A stretch of DNA of 64,000 nt from Chromatiales bacterium (GTDB lineage Bacteria > Pseudomonadota > Gammaproteobacteria > Steroidobacterales > GCA-2729495), in the NCBI GenBank assembly GCA_020351875.1, contig CP070671.1, positions 1,501,658 to 1,565,657 on the forward strand. The letters are read 5' to 3'. Position numbers and translations under genes: made by a program. The notes under the pieces were generated by a model that saw only the letters and a list, made by a program, of their open reading frames with translations, ran no database searches and was not told the DNA's origin. This document shows positions 26,283-34,697 of this stretch, piece by piece. Positions within the stretch are counted from its first letter, which is position 1. Each line of letters opens with the position of its first letter.

Positions 26283-27056
26283 ATGAGTCCAAGAAGCTGG
26301 ATGTCGTGGCTCGTGGCAGGCAGTGCCGTATTCGTACTGCTGCCGTCATTCGCCATGGCTCAGTCCCTCGAAAGAGTCCTGAATGCGCAGGAACGGCGCA
26401 CCCGCCTCGCGCAGGAATCTCAGGAACGCGTCGATGCCACGGTCAAACAGACGCGCAGCCTTGAAGATCAGTACAAGGCCGTGCTGAAGGAAATCGAAGG
26501 GCTCGAGGTCTACAACACCTTGCTTCAGCGGCAGGTCGACAACCAGGTCCTGCAGCTCACGGACCTGGAAGCGTCCCTGCAGCAAGTGGAGGTCATCAAC
26601 CGCCAGATCGTGCCGATCATGACGAAGATGATCGAGGGACTGGAGCAGTTCGTCGACCTGGACGTGCCTTTCCTGCTGGAAGAACGCACCGACCGCATCG
26701 CAAGTCTGTGGGAACTGATGGAGCGCCAGGATGTGACCGTGGCCGAGAAGTTCCGCAAGGTCACCGAGGCCTTCCAGATCGAGAATGACTACGGGCGCAC
26801 GATCGAGGCCTACAAGGGCACGCTGGAACTGGATGGCGCGACGCGCCAGGTGGATTTCCTGCGCATTGGTCGAATCGCCCTGGTCTACCAGACGGAAGAC
26901 GGCAAGATCTCCGGCGTCTGGGACCAGCAAGGCAACACCTGGCAGTCGCTGGGCAACGAGTACAAGAACCAGATCAAGTTCGGTCTGCAGATCGCCCGTA
27001 AACAAGTCGCACCGGACCTGGTGTTGATGCCTGTTGATGCCCCGGAGGCCGGCTGA
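26283..27056 (+). CDS. DUF3450 periplasmic protein of a TonB2-type system
   Basis: 257 residues from ATG 26283. A signal peptide (MSPRSWMSWLVAGSAVF...AMA, cut near 26) is followed by a long coiled coil (about 28-115) and a C-terminal globular part ending in KQVAPDLVLMP. DUF3450 genes occur next to ttpC-exbB-exbD-tonB in Vibrio- and Shewanella-like bacteria, where they assist the TonB2 energy-transduction complex. An open upstream extension (to 26181) lacks a signal-peptide start and runs through the 12-bp repeats. The next gene overlaps the stop (TGATG). Confidence 0.85.
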   Translation: MSPRSWMSWLVAGSAVFVLLPSFAMAQSLERVLNAQERRTRLAQESQERVDATVKQTRSLEDQYKAVLKEIEGLEVYNTLLQRQVDNQVLQLTDLEASLQQVEVINRQIVPIMTKMIEGLEQFVDLDVPFLLEERTDRIASLWELMERQDVTVAEKFRKVTEAFQIENDYGRTIEAYKGTLELDGATRQVDFLRIGRIALVYQTEDGKISGVWDQQGNTWQSLGNEYKNQIKFGLQIARKQVAPDLVLMPVDAPEAG

Positions 27057-28444
27057 TGAGCGCAAGAACAGCAATTATCTCGGCAACAGCCGCGGTCCTG
27101 CTTGCCGGCATCGCGCCGGTGAACGCGCAGGAAAACAAGGCCATGTCCATGGACGAACTGATTCGTCGCGTGGAACAGGGCCGGGTTTCTGACAACAAGG
27201 AAAACCAGCAGCGCGAGCAGCGCTTCAGGCAGGCTAGGACCGAGCAGCAGCGATTGCTGAACGAGTCGCAGGGCGTCAAGCGGCAGGCCGAAGCGCGCAG
27301 TGAGCAGCTGGAAGTCAACTACGACGCGAACGAGCAACTGATCGCCGAACAGACGCAGTTGCTGGACCAGCGCCTGGGGTCCCTGAAGGAATTGTTCGGT
27401 GTCATGCAGCAGGTCGCCGGCGATGCGCGGGCCCGCTTCGACACGTCCCTGACGAACGTGCAGTTCCCGGAACGCGGCGAGTTCCTGGAAGCGCTGGCGA
27501 AGAAAATCGGCGGTTCGTCCAAGCTGCCGTCCCTCGAAGAAATCGAGCTGCTGTGGTACGAACTGCAGCGCGAGATGACCGAGAGCGGCAAGGTCGTGAA
27601 GTTTACGACCAACGTGATCGACCAGAGCGGCACCGAAGCGCCGACGGACGTTGTGCGGGTCGGTCTGTTCAACATGGTCACGGATGGTCTGTACCTGAAG
27701 TACGAGAACGGCAAGGTGTCCGAGTTGCCGCGGCAGCCGGAGCAGGGCCGATTCACCGACAGCACCAGTGACCTGTTCAACGCCACGTCCGGCAAGGTTC
27801 GTCTGGGCATCGACCCGACGCTGGGCGGGGTGCTGAACTCGCTGGTCGCCCGCCCGAACCTGCAGGAACGCGTGCAGCAGGGCGGCCTGGTGGGCTACCT
27901 GATTATCGCGCTGGGCATCATCGGCGTGCTGATCGCGCTGGAGCGGATGGTGGCGCTGGGCATGGCGAGCCGCAAGGTGACCGTGCAGCTGGCCAACGAC
28001 ACGCCGACCAGCGACAACGCGCTGGGCCGGGTGCTGAGCGTTTACTCCGACAACCGCAATGTCGATACCGAGACGCTGGAGTTGAAGATGTCCGAAGCCA
28101 TCTTCAAGGAGACACCCGCGCTGAACCGTGGACTGCTGTTCATCAAGATCATCTCAGTGGTCGCACCGCTGATGGGCCTGCTCGGCACGGTGACGGGCAT
28201 GATCCAGACCTTCCAGGCCATTACGCTCTACGGCACCGGCGATCCGAAACTGATGGCCGGCGGTATTTCCCAGGCCCTCGTGACGACCGTGCTCGGGCTG
28301 ACCGTGGCGATTCCGACCGTGTTGCTGCACACGCTCGTGAGCGGCCGCAGCAAGCGCATCCTGCAGGTGCTGCAGGAGCAGAGCGCCGGCATCATCGCGA
28401 AGCACGCCGAATCGCACGGCGGGGTCACTGAAACCCGGGCCTGA
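27056..28444 (+). CDS. TtpC-like large ExbB (MotA/TolQ/ExbB channel with periplasmic coiled coil)
   Basis: 462 residues. A signal sequence (to about residue 24) leads into a coiled-coil/globular periplasmic domain (25-275), then LVGYLIIALGIIGVLIALERMVALG and two further membrane helices around 365-390 and 410-435. VAPLMGLLGTVTGMIQTFQAI and GGISQALVTTVLGLTVAIPTVLLH are the MotA/TolQ/ExbB signatures. In Vibrio the equivalent TtpC is essential for TonB2 function. It probably converts proton flow into force on TonB. Confidence 0.87.
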   Translation: MSARTAIISATAAVLLAGIAPVNAQENKAMSMDELIRRVEQGRVSDNKENQQREQRFRQARTEQQRLLNESQGVKRQAEARSEQLEVNYDANEQLIAEQTQLLDQRLGSLKELFGVMQQVAGDARARFDTSLTNVQFPERGEFLEALAKKIGGSSKLPSLEEIELLWYELQREMTESGKVVKFTTNVIDQSGTEAPTDVVRVGLFNMVTDGLYLKYENGKVSELPRQPEQGRFTDSTSDLFNATSGKVRLGIDPTLGGVLNSLVARPNLQERVQQGGLVGYLIIALGIIGVLIALERMVALGMASRKVTVQLANDTPTSDNALGRVLSVYSDNRNVDTETLELKMSEAIFKETPALNRGLLFIKIISVVAPLMGLLGTVTGMIQTFQAITLYGTGDPKLMAGGISQALVTTVLGLTVAIPTVLLHTLVSGRSKRILQVLQEQSAGIIAKHAESHGGVTETRA

Positions 28445-28468
28445 GCCGGTAGCCGGAGAGACACGCGG

Positions 28469-28996
28469 ATGCAGTGGTTGATCGACGCGTTCGAAGCCGT
28501 TCGGGATTTTCTCGAAATGGGTGGCCCGGTGCTGGCGCTCATCGGCTGGACGATCTTTGCGATGTGGATCCTGATCGTCGAACGCCTGATCTACTTTCAG
28601 ACCGGTTTGAAAGAGCTGGCGCGCGAGGTCTGCGCGAACTGGGAAGGCCGCGGCGAGAGAAAATCCTGGTACGCCCACCGCATTCGCGAGGGCATGATCT
28701 CGGAGTTCTCCATGTCCGCCAATGCCGCGATCCCGGTCGTGCAGACCCTGGTGGCCCTGTGCCCGTTGCTCGGTCTGATGGGCACGGTCACCGGCATGAT
28801 CGAGGTCTTCGACGTGATGGCGCTGACAGGCAGCGGCAACGCTCGGTCGATGGCGTCCGGAGTATCCCGGGCCACGATTCCCACGATGGCTGGCATGGTG
28901 GGCGCCCTGTCCGGCGTATTCCTGGTGACCCTGCTCACGCGGCGCGTCGAGCGCGAGGTGGAGAGCCTGGAGGATTCGCTCACGATGGACCACTGA
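28469..28996 (+). CDS. exbB: ExbB-type proton channel subunit
   Basis: 175 residues with three membrane helices (about 18-40, 92-112, 130-155). Conserved TolQ/ExbB features are WILIVERLIYF near 31, 'VVQTLVALCPLLGLMGTVTGMIEVF' near 90-114 and 'GVSRATIPTMAGMVGALSGVFLV' near 130. It lacks a periplasmic extension, matching the short ExbB2 partner of TtpC. It lies 24 nt after ttpC and 25 nt before exbD. Confidence 0.88.
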   Translation: MQWLIDAFEAVRDFLEMGGPVLALIGWTIFAMWILIVERLIYFQTGLKELAREVCANWEGRGERKSWYAHRIREGMISEFSMSANAAIPVVQTLVALCPLLGLMGTVTGMIEVFDVMALTGSGNARSMASGVSRATIPTMAGMVGALSGVFLVTLLTRRVEREVESLEDSLTMDH

Positions 28997-29021
28997 CAGG
29001 TCCTGGGAAGGTGCAAGCAAC

Positions 29022-29450
29022 ATGAGTACAAGACTCGACACACTGGGCCGCTCGCTCTCCGAAGGGGAGGAAGAGGCCGAGATCAACCTGACACCGATGC
29101 TCGACGTCGTGTTCATCATGCTGATCTTCTTCATCGTGACCGCATCTTTCGTGAAGGAAATCGGCGTCGAAGCACAGCGCCCGCCATCGGTTCAGCAAAA
29201 CCCGGAAAAGACCGACTCCATCACGATCAAGATCACGAGCACCAACAAGATCATGGTGGACGGGTTGAGCGTGGACCCCCGGGCGGTCAGCGCGCTGATT
29301 ACCCGCCGCAAGGCTGAAGATCCGGATGCACCGCTGGCCATCCTGGCCGGCAAGCGGGCGAAGACGGCCCTGGTGGTCGGGGTCATCGATGCGGCACGTG
29401 ATGCGGGTTTCCGGGGTGAAGCCATCCCGATCAGCCCGTTGCCAGAATAA
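29022..29450 (+). CDS. exbD: ExbD biopolymer transport protein (first copy)
   Basis: 142 residues. A short cytoplasmic N-terminus rich in Glu precedes EINLTPMLDVVFIMLIFFIVTASF (about 19-42); the Asp in TPMLDVVF is the proton-carrying residue of the family. A periplasmic domain follows. It shares a 44-nt identical DNA run with the second exbD (29097-29140 versus 29533-29576). Together with ExbB it powers TonB. Confidence 0.9.
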   Translation: MSTRLDTLGRSLSEGEEEAEINLTPMLDVVFIMLIFFIVTASFVKEIGVEAQRPPSVQQNPEKTDSITIKITSTNKIMVDGLSVDPRAVSALITRRKAEDPDAPLAILAGKRAKTALVVGVIDAARDAGFRGEAIPISPLPE

Positions 29451-29466
29451 AGAGAGGACGCGAAGC

Positions 29467-29880
29467 GTGAGTTTGCGACGCAACATTTCCCAGGCTAGCG
29501 AGGAAGACGAAGGCGAGATCAACTTGACGCCAATGCTCGACGTCGTGTTCATCATGCTGATCTTCTTCATCGTGACGGCAACCTTCATCAAGGAGGCTGG
29601 TATCGACATCAATCGACCGATCGCGAAGACAGCTGCAGAGCAGCGTGGGGCCAGCATCCTGATTGCGATCAGCCCGAACAACGACGTGTGGATTGACCGG
29701 CGCAAGGTCAAGCCCGAGGCCGTAAAACCGGCCGTGGAGCGGCTCCTGGCCGAGAACCCGGAGGGCGAGGTCGTGATCCAGGCAGATGCCGAGTCACAGG
29801 CGGAAGCGCTGCTGGAGGTGATGGCATCGGTCCGCGAGGCCGGGGCCGCTAATATCGCCCTCTCGGCGGAACAAGATTAG
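29467..29880 (+). CDS. exbD: ExbD biopolymer transport protein (second copy)
   Basis: 137 residues starting at GTG 29467 with GAGAGGACG upstream; an earlier in-frame start (29326) would overlap the first exbD. It repeats the core EINLTPMLDVVFIMLIFFIVTATF and its proton-path Asp, but the periplasmic domain differs clearly (ANIALSAEQD end). The two copies look like an old tandem duplication in which only the membrane segment stayed nearly identical, so the channel may use a mixed ExbD pair. Confidence 0.9.
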   Translation: MSLRRNISQASEEDEGEINLTPMLDVVFIMLIFFIVTATFIKEAGIDINRPIAKTAAEQRGASILIAISPNNDVWIDRRKVKPEAVKPAVERLLAENPEGEVVIQADAESQAEALLEVMASVREAGAANIALSAEQD

Positions 29881-29926
29881 GCTAGACTAGGTCTAAGCAC
29901 CTGGTAGCGAACGGAATCGAGTACTG

Positions 29927-30532
29927 ATGGTTGCAAGAATAGGCATTTCCCTGGCGGCAGGCGTGGTGGTCACCTTCGCGCTGCTGTGGATCATGCAGAT
30001 CCTGATTGCCACGGGCGAAAAAGCGCTGGTCGACGACAAGGACTACAAGTTCGTCGACTTCGTGCGCGTGAATCGTGACGAAAGCATCGAGCAGAAAAAG
30101 GTCAAACCGAAAAAACCGCCGGAGCCTGACCAGCCGCCGCCCGACCAGCCCCCACCGGACTTCGATAGTGCCGACCCGAGTGCCCAGGGCATCACGATCG
30201 GCAACGTGAGCGTGGACACGGGCATCAGCATCGGGGGGATTGGTGGTTTCGACAACGTGGACGGTGAGTACCTGCCGATCGTTAAAGTGGCGCCCATCTA
30301 TCCGCGGCGGGCGCAGTCGCGAGGTGTGGAGGGGTATTGCATCCTGAGTTTCACGGTGACTCGCCTCGGCACAGTTACGGACCCGGCCGTCATCGAGTGC
30401 AGCAGCTCCCTATTCGAGCGCGCGTCCACCAATGCGGTGGTCAAATTCAAGTACAAGCCACGGGTGGTCAATGGCGAACCCATCGACGTGCCCGGCGTGA
30501 AACACAAGATCACGTTCCAGCTCGAGGACTGA
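29927..30532 (+). CDS. tonB: TonB energy transducer
   Basis: 201 residues. One N-terminal membrane helix (about 5-28) is followed by a Lys/Pro-rich linker (KKVKPKKPPEPDQPPPDQPPP near 57-77) and a C-terminal TonB domain with 'LPIVKVAPIYPRRAQSRGVEGYCILSFTVTRLGTV' and 'FKYKPRVVNGEP'. It spans the periplasm to open outer-membrane TonB-dependent receptors. The linker is short, as in TonB2 proteins. No TonB-dependent receptor gene lies in the window. Confidence 0.9.
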   Translation: MVARIGISLAAGVVVTFALLWIMQILIATGEKALVDDKDYKFVDFVRVNRDESIEQKKVKPKKPPEPDQPPPDQPPPDFDSADPSAQGITIGNVSVDTGISIGGIGGFDNVDGEYLPIVKVAPIYPRRAQSRGVEGYCILSFTVTRLGTVTDPAVIECSSSLFERASTNAVVKFKYKPRVVNGEPIDVPGVKHKITFQLED

Positions 30533-30535
30533 CGA

Positions 30536-31885
30536 ATGCGGCAACCAGCCCCAGGACAACGCCATACAAAGCGAATTGCTCGCAGGAGTCCCTGGTTGCT
30601 GCTGGCAATGATCGTGGGGGGCTGGGGCATGGTGTTGCCCGCGAACGCGCAGGAGGGTGAAGGCCAGAAGCAGCAGCAGGAAACCAAGCGGACCGGGTCC
30701 ATGAGCGAGAAAACCTACAAGAAGCTCGCCGAGGCCCAGGAACTGGCAGATGCGGAAGACTATCGGGGGGCACGCCGCGTATTGGACGATCTCGCAGCGT
30801 CGCCGAAGCTGTCGCCTTACGAAATGGCGCAGCTCTATAACTTCTATGGCTTCATCTATTACGCGGAAGAAAACTACCAGCAGAGCATCAAGTCCTACGA
30901 GAAGGTGCTGGCGCAGCCGGAAATTCCACAGGGCCTGCATGACCAGACCCTCTATACCCTGGCGCAGTTGTATTTCACAACGGAAAACTGGCAGAAGGCC
31001 ATCGACCTCGTGAACCAGTGGCTGGCAAACGCCCAGAACCCCGGCCCGGAACCTTACATCCTGCTGGGCTCGGGGTACTACTCGCTGGAACGCTGGCAAG
31101 ACATGATCCAGCCGATCGAAACGGCGATGCGCATCGCGCGCGAACGCGACACCAAGGTCAAGGAACAGTGGTACCTGCTGCTGCGCGCGGCCTATTACGA
31201 GATGGAGAACTTCCAGAAGGTCAAGGACCTGCTGGAAATACTCGTGGTTAACTGGCCGAAGAAGGAATACTGGACCCAGCTTTCGGCGATGTACGGCGAG
31301 CTGAAATCCGAACGCAAGCAGCTGGCGGCTTACGAGTCCGCGTACGACCAGAATCTGCTGGTGCGCAGTTCGGAACTCGTGCAGCTCGCGCAGCTGTTTC
31401 TGCAGTCCCAGGTGCCCTACAAGGCCGCGCGAGTCCTCGAGAAAGGTTTTGAAGCCGGCACGATCGAGAAAACCGCCGACAACTACCGGCTGCTGGCCAA
31501 CTCGCTGCAACTCGCCGCCGAAGATCGCAAGGCCATTCCGGCCTTGAAGACCGCGGCGGGCATGGCCAAGGACGGACAGCTGTTCGTGCGCCTTGCCAAC
31601 AGCTACCTGAATATTTCCGATTACGATGCCTGCATCGAGTCGGCCCAAAAAGGCTTGGACAAAGGCGGCCTGCGGCGCCAGGACAATGCCTATATCGTGC
31701 TCGGGATGTGCCTGTACGAGAAAGACCGCTACGAGCAAGCCAAGAAGGCCTTCCGCTCGGCAGCCCGCGACAAGCGCAGCGCGAAGACCGCGAACCAGTG
31801 GATTCAGTTCATTGAACGCGAGCAGGAACGGGAGCGGCAGCTGGAACGTTCCCTGCAGCGCGTGCGCAGCGCCAGCACCAGCTAG
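30536..31885 (+). CDS. TPR-repeat periplasmic protein of the TonB cluster
   Basis: 449 residues with an N-terminal hydrophobic export segment (about 17-39, ending ANAQ). Then come repeated tetratricopeptide-like helices, for example NFYGFIYYAEENYQQSIKSYEKVL near 101, TLAQLYFTTENWQKAIDLVNQWL near 139 and YIVLGMCLYEKDRYEQAKKAFRSA near 385. TPR proteins close TonB2-type clusters in marine gammaproteobacteria and are thought to scaffold complex assembly. It starts 3 nt after the tonB stop, so it is clearly cotranscribed. Confidence 0.83.
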   Translation: MRQPAPGQRHTKRIARRSPWLLLAMIVGGWGMVLPANAQEGEGQKQQQETKRTGSMSEKTYKKLAEAQELADAEDYRGARRVLDDLAASPKLSPYEMAQLYNFYGFIYYAEENYQQSIKSYEKVLAQPEIPQGLHDQTLYTLAQLYFTTENWQKAIDLVNQWLANAQNPGPEPYILLGSGYYSLERWQDMIQPIETAMRIARERDTKVKEQWYLLLRAAYYEMENFQKVKDLLEILVVNWPKKEYWTQLSAMYGELKSERKQLAAYESAYDQNLLVRSSELVQLAQLFLQSQVPYKAARVLEKGFEAGTIEKTADNYRLLANSLQLAAEDRKAIPALKTAAGMAKDGQLFVRLANSYLNISDYDACIESAQKGLDKGGLRRQDNAYIVLGMCLYEKDRYEQAKKAFRSAARDKRSAKTANQWIQFIEREQERERQLERSLQRVRSASTS

Positions 31886-31916
31886 ATATCCGGCCTCTGT
31901 CACTGCTGTTCCGGCC

Positions 31917-32237
31917 GTGCCTCGGATTACCTACATCGACCAGGCGGGAGACCGCCACGAGCTGGATTTGGCCCTCGGCAGCACGGTCATGGAAGGTGCG
32001 ATCGACAACGACGTCCCGGGCATAGTGGCGGAATGCGGTGGGGCCTGCGCGTGCGCCACCTGCCACGTGTACGTGGACAATGCCTGGGCAGGCCGATTGA
32101 CACCCATTTCGGACATGGAAGACGCGATGCTCGATTCCGCATTGTCCCGCCAGCCAACCAGCAGACTCAGCTGTCAGATCGAAGTCGCCGACGAGCTTGA
32201 CGGCCTGGTCGTGCAAGTCGCGCCGAACGACGCGTAG
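31917..32237 (+). CDS. [2Fe-2S] ferredoxin, adrenodoxin type
   Basis: 106 residues from GTG 31917. AECGGACACATCHVYVD near 39-55 gives the CX5CX2C cluster motif, and LSCQIEV near 84 the fourth Cys. The length and the DMEDAMLD acidic interaction helix match adrenodoxin/FdxB-like ferredoxins that donate electrons to P450s or oxygenases; no such partner lies nearby. It follows the TPR gene by 31 nt and precedes a FAH-family gene by 9 nt. Confidence 0.87.
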   Translation: MPRITYIDQAGDRHELDLALGSTVMEGAIDNDVPGIVAECGGACACATCHVYVDNAWAGRLTPISDMEDAMLDSALSRQPTSRLSCQIEVADELDGLVVQVAPNDA

Positions 32238-32246
32238 GCCGCGGCC

Positions 32247-33134
32247 GTGCAGCTGGTCACGATCGAGTGCCGGGAAGTCGCAGGCCGGCCAGGCGTGATC
32301 ACGGCCGGCGGCGAAATCCTCGATCTCGCTGCTGCGCCCACCACCCTGGACCAGGCGCAGTGGATTCCCCCGTCAGTCGTCAGCATTCTCGCGGCGGGCG
32401 AAGAAGGCCGGGAACGCGTACAACGGCTGTTGGACAGTGCGGCCGAGGCAGACCCGCAGCAGCTTCGCGAAGCCGGTGTGCTGCTGCCAACGGACCAGAC
32501 ACGTTTGATGGCGCCGGTGCGGCGGCCGGGCCTGGTACTGATTCTCGAGTCCGATCGCGCCGCCCTGGGCGAGCCGGATCCCGTGGCTTACATCAAGAGT
32601 CCCAATACCGTGGTCGGACCGGCAACCATGGTGACGGTGCCGTGGCGCGCGGCGCAGGGCCTGAGTGCGCGGCCGTTGCTGGGCGCGGTGCTGGGGCGCC
32701 CGTTGCACCTCGCCGGGACGGAAGACGCGGCCGCCGCCATCGCAGCCTATACATTGCTGCTGGACTTGTCGCGTCCCCATCCGGAGGGCGCGGTGGATGC
32801 GGCCGGGTGGCGAGCCTACCAGGACAGCAAGCAGTTTCCCGGCGCGTGCCCGATCGGCCCGGCCCTGGTGACCGCTGACGAGCTGGCCGGCGAGTCCGGG
32901 CTGACCATCGTGCTGGCGGTCAATGGCGTTGAGGGTACCCGGATCGACCACGATCTCCTCGACGTGCCGGCCACCCTGGCGGGACTGTCCCAGCGCTTTG
33001 GATTCCGTCCCGGTGACGTGATTGGCTTCGATCTACCGCTGGGTGCTGAAGATCAGCGCGAGTACCGGGATGGTGATACGGTGGCTGTCGAATTCGAGGG
33101 CTGCATGCGGCTGGAGACGCGACTGCGGTTCTGA
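32247..33134 (+). CDS. Fumarylacetoacetate hydrolase-family protein, degenerate metal site
   Basis: 295 residues from GTG 32247. The FAH fold is recognisable from 'VAYIKSPNTVVGPATMVTVPW' near 114, 'AAIAAYTLLLDLSRP' near 160, 'DSKQFPGACPIGPALVTADEL' near 193 and a C-terminal 'GDVIGFDLPLG...YRDGDTVAVEFEG'. The usual ExExAxxIG metal-binding segment reads SARPLLGAVLG, so the Glu ligands seem to be replaced. Family members cleave C-C bonds or isomerise aromatic-catabolism intermediates; this one may be inactive or use another mechanism. Confidence 0.75.
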   Translation: MQLVTIECREVAGRPGVITAGGEILDLAAAPTTLDQAQWIPPSVVSILAAGEEGRERVQRLLDSAAEADPQQLREAGVLLPTDQTRLMAPVRRPGLVLILESDRAALGEPDPVAYIKSPNTVVGPATMVTVPWRAAQGLSARPLLGAVLGRPLHLAGTEDAAAAIAAYTLLLDLSRPHPEGAVDAAGWRAYQDSKQFPGACPIGPALVTADELAGESGLTIVLAVNGVEGTRIDHDLLDVPATLAGLSQRFGFRPGDVIGFDLPLGAEDQREYRDGDTVAVEFEGCMRLETRLRF

Positions 33135-33184
33135 CACCGTCGGTTGAGAAACGCCGCACCGGCGGTTACAGAACACGACACACG

Positions 33185-33850
33185 ATGTCCCGATTCACCC
33201 TCGACACCGACGACGAGCTGCTCGCCTATATGCGCTCGGTGTCGCTGCGCGAACCCGACGTGCTGGCCAGGCTGCGCGAAGAGACGGCCGCACTGCCGAT
33301 GGCGCGCATGCAGATTTCCCCGGAGCAGGGCCAGCTCATGGCGCTGCTGGTGCGGCTGATTGCTGCGCGGCGTTGCATCGAGGTGGGGACCTTCACCGGT
33401 TACAGCACGCTGGCCGTGGCGCTGGCCATGCCGGAGGGTGGTCGGCTGCTCACGTGCGATCGCAGCGAGGAGTGGACCACCATCGCGCGGCGCTACTGGC
33501 GCGATGCGGGGGTTGCCGAGCGTATCGAGCTGCGCCTCGGTCCCGCGGTGGCATCTCTCGAAGCAGTGCTCGCCGATGGTGCGGCCGGGCAATTCGACTT
33601 CGCCTTCATCGACGCCGACAAGACCAACTACCGCCGCTATTGCGAACTAATGCTGGAATTGCTGCGCCCGGGTGGACTGCTGCTGGTAGACAACGTGTTA
33701 TGGGGCGGCAGCGTGATCAATCCCGACAAGCAGGATGCAGACACACAGGCAATCAGGGCGCTGAACCGGTGGCTGCATTCGGAACCCCGGGTCGACCTGT
33801 CGATGATCCCGATCGGTGACGGGCTGACCATCGCGCGCAAGCGGGAGTGA
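33185..33850 (+). CDS. Class I SAM-dependent O-methyltransferase
   Basis: 221 residues, the size of caffeoyl-CoA/catechol-type O-methyltransferases. CIEVGTFTGYSTLAVALAMP near 64 is the SAM-binding loop. FDFAFIDADKTNYRRYCELMLELLRPGGLLLVDNVLWGG near 137-175 supplies the metal-binding Asp and Asn residues. It probably methylates a catechol-like hydroxyl with Mg. It converges with a VOC gene 7 bp away. The substrate is unknown. Confidence 0.87.
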   Translation: MSRFTLDTDDELLAYMRSVSLREPDVLARLREETAALPMARMQISPEQGQLMALLVRLIAARRCIEVGTFTGYSTLAVALAMPEGGRLLTCDRSEEWTTIARRYWRDAGVAERIELRLGPAVASLEAVLADGAAGQFDFAFIDADKTNYRRYCELMLELLRPGGLLLVDNVLWGGSVINPDKQDADTQAIRALNRWLHSEPRVDLSMIPIGDGLTIARKRE

Positions 33851-33856
33851 AGTGGG

Positions 33857-34687
33857 TTAACGCGCCTCGACCAGCTCGAGAATCTCACCGGCCGGGCCCC
33901 GCAGGCACCGTGTCTCGGCCGCGGCAAAACTCACGATCGATATGCCCGGCGGCAATTCGCCGTCGCGTGCCGCCCGCGGCTTTGCGGCCGCCGGCATCTC
34001 GTCGAGCTCGATCAGGCTTTGGCCGGCCACTGGCAGCGCGGCGATGGGATGGCGGTGTTCCGGGGGCAGACCAAAGGCTGCCGACAGCCCCTTCACGCGG
34101 GATTCCACGACCGGTGCTCGCGGCAGCGCGAAGCGGTCGGCATAAAAGGCCTGCAGTGCGTCCATCGACGGACCGCCGAGTATCACGATAAAGGTCCGGT
34201 CGACATCACAACGGGGGGCAGGCACATCCAGACCGGGCACCGGCTTCTTGAACTGGGTCAGGTACAGCAGCTCACTGCCCGGACCCAGGATCTGCATGGC
34301 GCGGATGTCTGCACTGAACGACAGGTCCTGGGGCTCACCGATGATGTCAAAGGGGGAATCCGCCAGTCGTTCCGCCAGCGCGTCGACGTCCCGCACGATG
34401 AGTTCGGCCGCGTTCCAGCCGTGGGTGGCGAAGGGCACATAGTGTTCGGCGCTGGCCTGGACGACCCGGAAGCGGAAATCCTCCGCCGCCGCCGGCGCCA
34501 GTTCCAGCATGGGTCGCCCCGCCACCGCGGCGGCGTCCCACGCCCGGGCCTGCGTCTCTGAAACCTCGGTGCGCGTCACGACCCGGTAACCCAGGTAGGT
34601 CTCGTAGAGTTCGCTGACCGCCGCGAGATCCGGGGCCGTGAAAGTCACAGTGGTGATGGGCCCCAGCGGGGCCGGCGTAACGCTCAT
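33857..34687 (-). CDS. VOC-superfamily protein (paralogue A)
   Basis: 276 residues with two vicinal-oxygen-chelate modules: 'ITTVTFTAPDLAAVSELYETYLGYRVV' opens the first, 'DVDRTFIVILGGPSMDALQAFYADRF' the second. Between them are THGWNAAELIV and 'ALAERLADSPFDIIGEPQDL'. The same architecture and phrases occur in the gene at 60224-61108. VOC proteins include dioxygenases, glyoxalases and isomerases; metal ligands are not obvious here. It lies 10 bp downstream of the CoA-transferase gene and is probably cotranscribed with it. Confidence 0.78.
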   Translation of the reverse strand: MSVTPAPLGPITTVTFTAPDLAAVSELYETYLGYRVVTRTEVSETQARAWDAAAVAGRPMLELAPAAAEDFRFRVVQASAEHYVPFATHGWNAAELIVRDVDALAERLADSPFDIIGEPQDLSFSADIRAMQILGPGSELLYLTQFKKPVPGLDVPAPRCDVDRTFIVILGGPSMDALQAFYADRFALPRAPVVESRVKGLSAAFGLPPEHRHPIAALPVAGQSLIELDEMPAAAKPRAARDGELPPGISIVSFAAAETRCLRGPAGEILELVEAR

Positions 34688-34697
34688 CCAGGGTGCC

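Noticed and set aside
29881-29926. CTAG-rich short inverted repeat between the second exbD and tonB
   Set aside because: The arms are only 5 bp and the gap is 46 nt inside a cotranscribed cluster; too weak to call an operator or terminator.
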